From Candidatus Babelota bacterium (GTDB lineage Bacteria; JAGOBX01): 7,783 nt of DNA. The position numbers were made by a program, and so were the translations under genes. Where the stretch lies: contig JAGOBX010000156.1 of NCBI GenBank assembly GCA_017999075.1, forward strand, positions 1 through 7,783, read 5' to 3'. The first letter of the stretch is position 1. Every line of letters starts with the position of its first letter. This document shows positions 1 through 5,979 of this stretch, piece by piece. A model generated the notes under the pieces. The model worked only from the letters and a program-made list of their open reading frames with translations, ran no database searches and was not told where the DNA came from.

Positions 1-11
1 GTATAAACCTA
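1..11 (-). other. In-frame amber codon at the conserved Glu of the M29 NMPSGE motif, with the reading frame continuing
   Basis: On the minus strand the codons read ATG CCT AGC GGC TAG GTT TAT, then AC at the window edge. Family members usually have NMPSGE followed by V or I, an aromatic residue and TAP. The TAG replaces only the glutamate; V, Y and a probable T follow in the same frame. One base (GAG to TAG) separates it from a sense codon. From knowledge of M29 structures this glutamate is one of the metal ligands. What is seen is the stop and the resumed motif; that it is metal-binding is family knowledge; the cause (mutation, error or recoding) is unknown. Confidence 0.8.
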
Positions 12-677
12 GCCGCTAGGCATATTAAAATATCCGCTGCTGTTTATAAACTTCCTGTTTTTAACAGAAAATTTTAAATCAGTATTATTTCCTGTAATAT
101 GCACAGAATCAGCGCCTTTTAAACGTTTAATAACTTTTTCCTGATATTCCCAAACTTTTTTCCATTCCCTAACAGGATTGGAACAATTAATTTTAACTGC
201 ATCAACAACGAAATCTTCAAAATCCGAAAGAGACATTTCAGCATCCTGCGCGTATGCTTCAGTCGGATAAAGAGCTAAAACCCATCTGTTTTTTTTTAAG
301 ACAATTTCACTTATCGGTTTTCTCGTTTTCCTGAAAAGAGCTTGTTTTGCCGGATCAACAGCACTTAAACTTTTAGTATTGACAGAACATGAAATATTTA
401 TTAAAGCATCAATATTTTTAGCTTCAAATAAAGTTATCTCAGGCAAATATGTCAGATGTGAATCCTGACAATATGCGTAAAATATATCCTGCTGATTGTT
501 AAGAGAAATATGCGGAAACGGATGAGCACCGCGTTTTAGCAATTCTATATACAATTGTTCTATTAAAGGAGATGATTCTATGTTCCCGTATATTCCGACT
601 TTATCTCCTTTTTTAATCTCAAGAGAAAAATCTATTAAAAGATTTGCGTATGAATTTAATTTTTTTTTATCTAACAT
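9..677 (-). CDS. M29-family aminopeptidase (AmpS/AmpT-like), N-terminal part, ended by an in-frame TAG at a conserved motif
   Basis: This encodes the N-terminal 222 residues of a metallo-aminopeptidase of peptidase family M29, a cytoplasmic enzyme that removes N-terminal residues from peptides using a two-metal site. Family signs are the opening helix and GDKVGIYG strand (residues 24-31), RWVLALYPTEAYAQDAEMS (131-149), the ITGNNTDLKFSV strand (195-205) and the closing NRKFINSSGYFNMPSG. Full-length members have roughly 370-410 residues, so the catalytic C-terminal half is missing here. I chose the ATG at 675-677 because an AGGGAG Shine-Dalgarno lies 9 bases upstream; the in-frame TTG at 696-698 lies upstream of that site and has no better one. 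The frame ends in TAG (9-11) right after NMPSG. Codons 3-8 then read V-Y, followed by a partial threonine-type codon, so the expected NMPSG-E-V-Y-T continues past the stop. It is therefore a nonsense-mutated gene, a recoded amber or a sequencing error. Family assignment is secure; functional state is not. Confidence 0.88.
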   Translation of the reverse strand: MLDKKKLNSYANLLIDFSLEIKKGDKVGIYGNIESSPLIEQLYIELLKRGAHPFPHISLNNQQDIFYAYCQDSHLTYLPEITLFEAKNIDALINISCSVNTKSLSAVDPAKQALFRKTRKPISEIVLKKNRWVLALYPTEAYAQDAEMSLSDFEDFVVDAVKINCSNPVREWKKVWEYQEKVIKRLKGADSVHITGNNTDLKFSVKNRKFINSSGYFNMPSG

Positions 678-686
678 TCCATCATT

Positions 687-692
687 CTCCCT
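687..692 (-). promoter_or_regulatory. Shine-Dalgarno AGGGAG of the aminopeptidase
   Basis: The minus strand reads AGGGAG, nine bases before the ATG at 675-677. This decides the start: the TTG at 696-698 lies upstream of this site and would place the Shine-Dalgarno inside the coding region. Confidence 0.75.
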
Positions 693-782
693 AAACAAAA
701 ATTTTTAAATAATTCCAATATATTACAATAATTTTTTTTAATAAAATGCAAATAACACCCTTACAATTTTTACAAATCATAC

Positions 783-810
783 ATTTTACGCAATCATTTT
801 TTTTTGTCAA
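783..810 (-). promoter_or_regulatory. Putative sigma70-type promoter for the aminopeptidase
   Basis: On the minus strand there is a perfect TTGACA (805-810), a 16-base spacer and TAAAAT (783-788), one mismatch from TATAAT. Transcription would begin near 776, giving a leader of about 100 bases before the ATG at 677. The -35 box lies in the left arm of the inverted repeat shared with the opposing promoter. Prediction from sequence only. Confidence 0.55.
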
Positions 811-826
811 TAATTTTCTTGACAAA
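803..826. repeat. Perfect inverted repeat TTTGTCAA-N8-TTGACAAA between divergent genes
   Basis: The arms are 803-810 and 819-826, eight bases each, with an eight-base AT-rich centre (811-818). Each arm holds TTGACA in outward orientation, so the repeat coincides with the -35 boxes of two back-to-back promoters. The symmetry may simply result from two consensus -35 boxes flanked by T/A, or it may be an operator for a dimeric regulator. The 8-bp match is exact. Confidence 0.6.
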
Positions 827-849
827 TTTTTATTATTAAATATTTTAAT
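819..849 (+). promoter_or_regulatory. Putative promoter for tRNA-Thr and possibly the J-domain gene
   Basis: A perfect TTGACA lies at 819-824. The -10 is less certain: TATTTT (841-846, spacer 16) or TTTAAT (844-849, spacer 19). Either would start transcription just upstream of the mature tRNA 5' end at 861, as expected for a stable-RNA promoter. The -35 is clear; the -10 is ambiguous in this AT-rich stretch. Confidence 0.55.
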
Positions 850-860
850 TATAAAATTAA

Positions 861-936
861 GCTCGCATAGCTCAGCCGGTAGAGCACCACCATGGTAAGG
901 TGGGGGTCGCCAGTTCAATTCTGGCTGCGAGCTCCA
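861..936 (+). tRNA. tRNA-Thr, anticodon GGT, CCA encoded
   Basis: The cloverleaf is complete and every stem pairs fully. The acceptor is GCTCGCA (861-867) with TGCGAGC (926-932). The D stem is GCTC/GAGC (870-873/882-885). The anticodon stem is CCACC/GGTGG (887-891/899-903) around loop ATGGTAA, with anticodon GGT at 894-896. The T stem is GCCAG/CTGGC (909-913/921-925) with loop TTCAATT. The discriminator is T933 and CCA is genomic (934-936). It reads ACC and ACT threonine codons. No rho-independent terminator is visible before the downstream J-domain gene, so the two may share a transcript. Confidence 0.97.
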
Positions 937-955
937 AAATCTTAATTAATCAACA

Positions 956-1051
956 ATGAATTCAAGAAAATTTCCATCTGGTATATTCCATTATATTTGT
1001 AAAAAATATAAGATTGATGAAAAAATAATAAAAGTTTTTTTCTTTAATTAA
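956..1051 (+). CDS. Possible 31-aa leader ORF upstream of the J-domain gene
   Basis: An ATG at 956 opens 31 codons (starting MNSRKFPSGIFHYICKKYK) and stops with TAA at 1049-1051, one base before the ATG of the J-domain gene. The predicted peptide is basic and has a plausible helical stretch. It matches no family I know. No Shine-Dalgarno precedes it, and in DNA this AT-rich a short ORF could arise by chance. The close stop/start arrangement would suit translational coupling. The alternative is that it is the displaced N-terminus of the downstream protein, since the frames differ by one base and a T7 run (1035-1041) lies near the junction. Confidence 0.3.
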   Translation: MNSRKFPSGIFHYICKKYKIDEKIIKVFFFN

Positions 1052-1052
1052 T

Positions 1053-1712
1053 ATGACAAATTTACCTGAAATTGATTTGGTTTTTCTTAAAAAAATGATT
1101 ATTGAAAAAAATGAAAATTTAACAGAATTCGAATTGATAAAAAATTGTTTCCATGAAGATTATATGGAACAAAAAATCTTTTCAAATAATTATTCCCTAT
1201 ACAAATACCATTTCAGTTTATTCCATCATCTTTTCAAACTCCAAAAAATATTTAATGAGGAAGGGTTTTATTATTTATTCATTTCGCCTTTAAAAATTAA
1301 AATTTTCGACAAAAATTATAAAAACTGCATATATTATTTTGATAACGAAAATATTTTTTGCGGAAACCAAGTTTTAAATAACGGATATTACTGCCAAAAC
1401 CATCAAAAATCTAATTTTGAAATTGAATCTGTTTCTCTCAGAGAATTTTATATCAATCTTGATAATTACAATGTAATTACAGAAGAAATCCTTGAAAAAT
1501 TAATATCAGGATTCTGGAAATACAACAGATATAAATCCGATCTTCGAAAATATTTCAGCGCACTTGACCTTCCTGTATCAGCCACCAAAACAGATATTAA
1601 AAAAAAATTTAAAAAACTGGCGGTAAAACATCATCCTGATAAACAAGGAGGCTGTCCGGAAAAATTTTCTGAAATTAATTGCGCATACAATATTCTAATG
1701 ATGTGCCTCTAA
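1053..1712 (+). CDS. Protein with C-terminal J domain (DNAJ_related-like co-chaperone)
   Basis: This is a 219-residue, probably cytosolic co-chaperone. Residues about 166-219 form a J domain: KYFSALDLP helix I, the basic helix II KKKFKKLAVKHH, the invariant HPD at 194-196, and FSEINCAYNIL helix III. HPD normally stimulates DnaK ATPase activity. The N-terminal 160 residues lack DnaJ's Gly/Phe linker and CXXCXGXG zinc repeats. The HFSLFHHLFKLQ segment (53-64) recalls the DNAJ_related N-terminal domain found ahead of a terminal J domain in proteobacterial proteins; that match is from memory. C92, C103, C114 and H117 could form a metal site but this is unproven. No Shine-Dalgarno precedes the ATG. 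It converges on the sugar-binding protein gene, with nine bases between stop codons and no hairpin terminator. The client is unknown. Confidence 0.85.
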   Translation: MTNLPEIDLVFLKKMIIEKNENLTEFELIKNCFHEDYMEQKIFSNNYSLYKYHFSLFHHLFKLQKIFNEEGFYYLFISPLKIKIFDKNYKNCIYYFDNENIFCGNQVLNNGYYCQNHQKSNFEIESVSLREFYINLDNYNVITEEILEKLISGFWKYNRYKSDLRKYFSALDLPVSATKTDIKKKFKKLAVKHHPDKQGGCPEKFSEINCAYNILMMCL

Positions 1713-1721
1713 TCTAAAATT

Positions 1722-3005
1722 TTATTTAAAAAAATCCTTATGCTTTTTTACAAAATTTTCAGGCGTTTCTTTTTTATTAAAAATATTTATCAAATTATCC
1801 TGAGATAATACTGACCATAGTTTATCAATTTCGCTTGATGACGGCATACTTGCTCCTTTTTTCAACTGATTGTAAAAGGCAAATATCATCCAATCTTTTT
1901 TCTTATCGAATTTGTTATAGATTGAATTACATGCCGGTAGTTTCCCGAGTTTTCTGGCAAATTCAATTTGTATGTCATGAGATGTCATAATATTCAAAAA
2001 TTCCTTTAGTTCTACGGTTATCTTAGATTGAGATGATACGCAATAAATCTGAGTTCCTATAAAAGGAGAAATATTAAGTTTAGTTTCCGCGTTATACGGC
2101 AGTGTTGTTATTCCGAAATCTGTTTTTGCAGACTTTAAATAAGGAATCGACCAAGGACCGTCAACTAAAAAAGCAAGGTTGCCTGCTGCAAAATTGTTTA
2201 AAACAGTTTTATATTCAAAACTTGTTATAGGATACATCAATTTTTTTTTGTAATTCAAATCAATCCAGAAATTACAGGTTTTTATAAAAATATCTTTTTC
2301 TATATTAAGCATTCCATTTTTAAGTAATTTTCCTCCAAACCCGAAATACCATGGAATAAGGTAATAAGCAGAATTGACATCAACGCTGAGAGGATAACAC
2401 GAAGGTTTTAAATCATTAAGCATTCTAACAAATTCATCAAATAAAACAGGAGGAGTTTTAACTAATTTTTTATTATAAAATAAAGCGATAGTTTCCGTTG
2501 AAAGCGGCAGCCCGTAAATAAGATTATTTACAACAGCTTGTTTTTTACACGATTCAATCCAGTCATCAGTTTTAATTCCAATCATTGACAGGTGCTGAAC
2601 AAGATTATTCACAATTAAATCTCCAAGCCAGTCATTAGGTATTAAAAATATATCAGGTCCGTTTTTCTTCATCAAATTACTTTTTAAAGAGTTCCTGTAA
2701 ACTGCAAAATCAAAAGACAATGATTGAATTTTAACATCCGGGTATAAAGAATTATATTTTTTTATATATTTATTCAAAATCTCCAATTCGGACGGATGAT
2801 TTATATGATGCCAAAATTTTATTACTTTCTTATATTTAGGTTTTGCCCACAAAATTGAATTTGATAAAGAAAAAAATATCAATAATATCAATAAAAATCT
2901 AATACAATGCAAACTCTGAAAAATCTGTCTGCCGTTAAAAATATTCCGGCAGAAAAAATACAAATATTCATAATAAAATTTTAATGTATTCTCTTTATTT
3001 TTCAT
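1722..3005 (-). CDS. Extracellular sugar-binding protein, MalE-like (ABC transporter solute-binding family 1)
   Basis: A 427-residue periplasmic solute-binding protein of the maltose/oligosaccharide type. Hallmarks are IKFWHHI near the mature start (62-68), GPDIFLIPNDW (116-126), the hinge-like YGLPLSTETIALFYNKKL (164-181), FAAGNLAFLVDGPW (272-285) and GASMPSSSEIDKLW near the C-terminus, matching MalE's GEIMP region. The signal peptide is unusual: a long aromatic n-region of about 34 residues, a hydrophobic core (37-52) and probable cleavage after A54 (LWA/KPKY). There is no lipobox. GGAG ten bases upstream supports the ATG; an in-frame TTG (2910-2912) would give an ordinary signal peptide but lacks a Shine-Dalgarno. 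It lies 48 bases after the gspK-like gene on the same strand and is the last gene of the run. No ABC permease or ATPase is present. Its sugar is unknown; the nearby manA-like gene hints at hexose metabolism but is divergently transcribed. Confidence 0.88.
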   Translation of the reverse strand: MKNKENTLKFYYEYLYFFCRNIFNGRQIFQSLHCIRFLLILLIFFSLSNSILWAKPKYKKVIKFWHHINHPSELEILNKYIKKYNSLYPDVKIQSLSFDFAVYRNSLKSNLMKKNGPDIFLIPNDWLGDLIVNNLVQHLSMIGIKTDDWIESCKKQAVVNNLIYGLPLSTETIALFYNKKLVKTPPVLFDEFVRMLNDLKPSCYPLSVDVNSAYYLIPWYFGFGGKLLKNGMLNIEKDIFIKTCNFWIDLNYKKKLMYPITSFEYKTVLNNFAAGNLAFLVDGPWSIPYLKSAKTDFGITTLPYNAETKLNISPFIGTQIYCVSSQSKITVELKEFLNIMTSHDIQIEFARKLGKLPACNSIYNKFDKKKDWMIFAFYNQLKKGASMPSSSEIDKLWSVLSQDNLINIFNKKETPENFVKKHKDFFK

Positions 3006-3015
3006 ATATAAATTA

Positions 3016-3020
3016 CTCCA
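3016..3020 (-). promoter_or_regulatory. Shine-Dalgarno TGGAG of the sugar-binding protein
   Basis: The minus strand reads GGTGGAG ending ten bases before the ATG at 3003-3005. This supports the long n-region start over the internal TTG at 2910-2912, and suggests independent initiation after the 48-base gap from the gspK-like stop. Confidence 0.65.
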
Positions 3021-3053
3021 CCAGTCAAATTACATTTTATAAAAATTATCGAA

Positions 3054-5147
3054 CTAATATGGAAAACTATCAAACCATTTGTAGTATGTTATTTTCTGAC
3101 GATTTACATTGCCGGGAGTATCTTCAATTTTTACAGTACAGTAAATTTTGTTTTTATAAAATTCTTTATTTCCAAAAAACCTTACCGGAATAGAACTTTC
3201 AGCGATTATAGTATAATAACTGTATAAATATTGAGTCTGCATATATTCAGGACCAAAACTAATAGGCGGAATCCCGCTGTTTCCGCGAACCGCATTCCAT
3301 TTTATAACAGATTTGTCTCTGGCAGGAACAAGAGCAGAATTTAAATTATCTATGAAATCAAAATACTCTTTTTTTACACCAACCCAGGGATTATTCCCTG
3401 AAATTCCATAATATGTCAAAATATCGCCGTTCTCGTCGAGTCCGTCAAAAGGATTTATGTTTTTTCTCGAATTCCATTCGGACAAAATAAAATTAATAGA
3501 AGATGAGCCGCTCAGCAATCCATTAAGACATCCTTTTAAAACAGTATCAGCTGCTGTATTCCAATTAATAGGATACATCATCTTGTTTGAATAACTGTTA
3601 TTATAATAATTTACGGGATATACTGTAAAATAGTTATAAATGTATTTGAATAAGTCTTTTTGATAATTTCCATTATCATCATACAGGCAATAATCTATTT
3701 TATCAACCTGAGAATAAGGTTTTTTAACATATTTCATATAATTCGATTTTGTCGAAAGACCAAGTATAATAGACTTTATAGAATAAGGATTAAACTTATT
3801 TTCTGTTATTGAATTTATACTGTTGAAAGCCCCATTATCCAAACCTTTCAAAGGGTCTGTAAACTGAACTGAAGAAGGTTTATAGTTTAAATGAAACTTA
3901 GATTTTTCATCTAAAATATAAACCGTACACGAACCCAGTTCATTTCCATCAGCATCAGAAATGTTCTCCAATTTAAAATATCTTCCTGTATTATCGCATC
4001 CTTCAATCCAAGTATTTACTTTATAAGTTCCGGTAAATGATTTATTTGAATCAACGAGATACACGTCAGACGCAGCCTGACCAAAATTTGTGGAACCTGG
4101 AGAGCCATACCTGAACCATGTATCTGATTGAACTATCCAGTACGGGCTTCCTCCATTCCACACAAAACAATTATACGAATTAGGAGTCAATCCAATCGCT
4201 GTTCCAAAAAATCCCTGATGCAGAGAAGGTCTTCCAAACGATACGCATCTGTCAGCGCCTGATGTCCAATAATTATTTCCTTCTATATAAACGGCATCAA
4301 TTACGCTTTGATTGCTTTTTTTAACAAGTCTCATATAAAATGGCCTTAAGCTGTTAACATTATCATACATCCATATTCTATCGCTGTTTCCGTTTGGATT
4401 ATCGTTTGCAGCAGTCAACCCGAGAAATTTTTGAATATCAATGGACCATGTGGATGGATCATGAAACCAGTAAGTCCCCTGATTTATTCTTGCAACTATA
4501 CAATTATCTGGAATTATAGAAGAAAATATCCCTGTTTTAACTATACTATTATTTGGCATTGCAGGCAGGACCAGAGCAAAAGAACGTGGTGGAATTTTTG
4601 TAGTTCTATAATTTTCATATCCGTCACTTCCAATCCAGTCGGAACTTGTATGAGATCTTATATCATACATATAAAATCCTTTTCTATATCTGTAATCAGT
4701 ATTCCATTGAGTAGTTCTGTCCATATCATTATCAGTTTCAATCCAGTAATCAGAAAGGTCAATTGTATCATTCGAATCATTATATAATTCTATAAACTGA
4801 CTGTAATTGCAGTTATTTGCAGTATTATCAACATCTGCAAAAAGCGAATTAAACAGAGTTCCACCATCAGAACCGCTTCCGTAAATCCCGACAACTCCTA
4901 TTTCATTAATCAATAATTGATTAGTCATCTGCGCATACAAGGAAGATAAATTTATCCTGTCATTTCTCAGGCATTCCATAGCTAATGAAATTCCGCTTTC
5001 AGCAAGATAATAACTTCTTACAGAAGCTTCTTTCATTTTAGCTATTTGGTATTCCCTGGTCATAGTAAAATGCATAGTTGCGACAATCATCCCGAGTATC
5101 GCTATTATCCATAATGTAATTATAAGTATTCCGCCTTTTTTTTTCAT
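3054..5147 (-). CDS. GspK-like minor pseudopilin with an inserted lamin-tail-like domain
   Basis: A 697-residue protein, about twice the usual GspK length of roughly 300-330. The N-terminus is a type III signal, MKKKGG/ILIITLWIIAILG: cleavage after G6 leaves threonine, not glutamate, at +5, which is the GspK hallmark. YYLAESG (46-52) is the typical end of the N-terminal helix. Residues about 79-355 resemble a lamin-tail domain: LINEI (79-83), FIELYNDSN (118-126), DLSDYWIE (130-137) and closing GSPGSTN (348-354). The GspK core then resumes with DEKSKFHLNY (413-422), LDNGAFNSI (436-444) and YPINWNTAADTVLKG (525-539). Aspartate-rich DADGN (398-402) and DENGD (571-575) could bind calcium, as known GspK does. 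It should sit at the tip of a pseudopilus with the H-, I- and J-like partners. It starts nine bases after gspJ and ends in TAG, with an in-frame TAA seven codons later. The lamin-tail call rests on motif recognition. Confidence 0.85.
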   Translation of the reverse strand: MKKKGGILIITLWIIAILGMIVATMHFTMTREYQIAKMKEASVRSYYLAESGISLAMECLRNDRINLSSLYAQMTNQLLINEIGVVGIYGSGSDGGTLFNSLFADVDNTANNCNYSQFIELYNDSNDTIDLSDYWIETDNDMDRTTQWNTDYRYRKGFYMYDIRSHTSSDWIGSDGYENYRTTKIPPRSFALVLPAMPNNSIVKTGIFSSIIPDNCIVARINQGTYWFHDPSTWSIDIQKFLGLTAANDNPNGNSDRIWMYDNVNSLRPFYMRLVKKSNQSVIDAVYIEGNNYWTSGADRCVSFGRPSLHQGFFGTAIGLTPNSYNCFVWNGGSPYWIVQSDTWFRYGSPGSTNFGQAASDVYLVDSNKSFTGTYKVNTWIEGCDNTGRYFKLENISDADGNELGSCTVYILDEKSKFHLNYKPSSVQFTDPLKGLDNGAFNSINSITENKFNPYSIKSIILGLSTKSNYMKYVKKPYSQVDKIDYCLYDDNGNYQKDLFKYIYNYFTVYPVNYYNNSYSNKMMYPINWNTAADTVLKGCLNGLLSGSSSINFILSEWNSRKNINPFDGLDENGDILTYYGISGNNPWVGVKKEYFDFIDNLNSALVPARDKSVIKWNAVRGNSGIPPISFGPEYMQTQYLYSYYTIIAESSIPVRFFGNKEFYKNKIYCTVKIEDTPGNVNRQKITYYKWFDSFPY

Positions 5148-5156
5148 AATCTTTTT

Positions 5157-5978
5157 TTATTCCAGATTTGAACAAGGGATTGAAACTATAACTGATTTTT
5201 TCAATCCAGAACCTATTTTAGTCGAATCTCCTATTTTTTTTATATCATCTGCTGCTATCACGCTTATTTCAACTGCGGCCGGAAGATAAGTTTCACTCCA
5301 GTCGCCGGAAACCCACGTCAAAGTTACAGGATTAAAATATTTCATATTTAAACACGTTATATTTGCGCAGTAATCACGTAAATAATAAGGATAGCTGTCA
5401 GCGTTTAAACTGTCGCTGCTTTGAAGCCTTCCGTCAATATCTTCAGACAAACAGCTTCTAAACAACCTCATTTTTTTTCTATGTTCAATAATATCCGAAT
5501 TAGAAGATTCGGATAAATATTTATCGTTTCCTATTCCAAATGAAAAATTATATATCGTCGATAATTTATCATCGTTAACAGTAGGGGACAACGATACGAA
5601 TCTAATAAATGAAGATTGCGATAACGCAGAAACAGGAACACTTAAATCAGAAATAAATTTTGCATCAGGATGGGAATAAAAATCAATATATTTATTTGAT
5701 ATTGAACCAAAATATGCGGTAGTATCCGGTATTCCGTCTGTTTTTACAGGAATACAATTTTTTAATGAAATCGGTAAATTTTCTAAAATAAAATTTTGAT
5801 TCTGATAAACCTGTATTTGTGATTCCGCCCTTTTAGCGGTATTAACAATATTTATAAAAAATTTAAATAAAGCTACGCTTAACAATCCGAATATAAGACA
5901 TACAACTAGTATTTCTACCAGAGTCAGTCCTTTTCTGCAATTAAATTGAATATTTAAAGAACAAAACCGTATTGCCAT
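5157..5978 (-). CDS. GspJ-like minor pseudopilin
   Basis: A 273-residue prepilin. The leader ends RKG/LTLVEILVVCLIFGLL: predicted cleavage after G17, glutamate at +5 (E22), then a hydrophobic helix that anchors it in the inner membrane before pilus assembly. The C-terminal part has W-x-LPAAVEISVIAAD, the pattern in GspJ where a tryptophan strand precedes LP-x-AV-x-hydrophobic. Canonical GspJ is near 200 residues; here the extra length is a polar middle region (about 100-190). The ATG lies one base beyond the gspI-like stop, and its Shine-Dalgarno GGAGGAA sits within the last gspI codons, so the two are probably translationally coupled. Expected partners are the GspI- and GspK-like proteins, which form the tip complex in known systems. 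The J assignment rests on gene order, the terminal motif and length. Confidence 0.78.
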   Translation of the reverse strand: MAIRFCSLNIQFNCRKGLTLVEILVVCLIFGLLSVALFKFFINIVNTAKRAESQIQVYQNQNFILENLPISLKNCIPVKTDGIPDTTAYFGSISNKYIDFYSHPDAKFISDLSVPVSALSQSSFIRFVSLSPTVNDDKLSTIYNFSFGIGNDKYLSESSNSDIIEHRKKMRLFRSCLSEDIDGRLQSSDSLNADSYPYYLRDYCANITCLNMKYFNPVTLTWVSGDWSETYLPAAVEISVIAADDIKKIGDSTKIGSGLKKSVIVSIPCSNLE

Positions 5979-5979
5979 T

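Noticed and set aside
9-11. Pyrrolysine insertion at the aminopeptidase amber codon
   Set aside because: Known pyrrolysine sites are mainly in methylamine methyltransferases. The expected residue here is a metal-binding glutamate, which pyrrolysine would not mimic. No pyl gene is in the window, so mutation or error is more likely.
678-698. TTG at 696-698 as start of the aminopeptidase
   Set aside because: The AGGGAG site lies downstream of this TTG and nine bases ahead of the ATG at 677, so the ATG is preferred.
691-918. Minus-strand ORF of 75 codons
   Set aside because: It runs antisense through the tRNA-Thr gene and the divergent promoter region. Its Ile/Lys/Asn-rich sequence matches nothing known, so it is a by-product of AT-rich DNA.
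1713-1721. Bidirectional terminator between the converging J-domain and sugar-binding genes
   Set aside because: Only nine A/T-rich bases separate the stop codons and I see no stable stem in or around them.
2984-3193. Plus-strand ORF of 69 codons
   Set aside because: It lies opposite the end of the gspK-like gene and the start of the sugar-binding protein gene, has no ribosome-binding site and shows no family motif.
4431-4787. Plus-strand ORF of 118 codons
   Set aside because: It is fully antisense to the lamin-tail region of the gspK-like gene, whose reading frame is clearly the real one.
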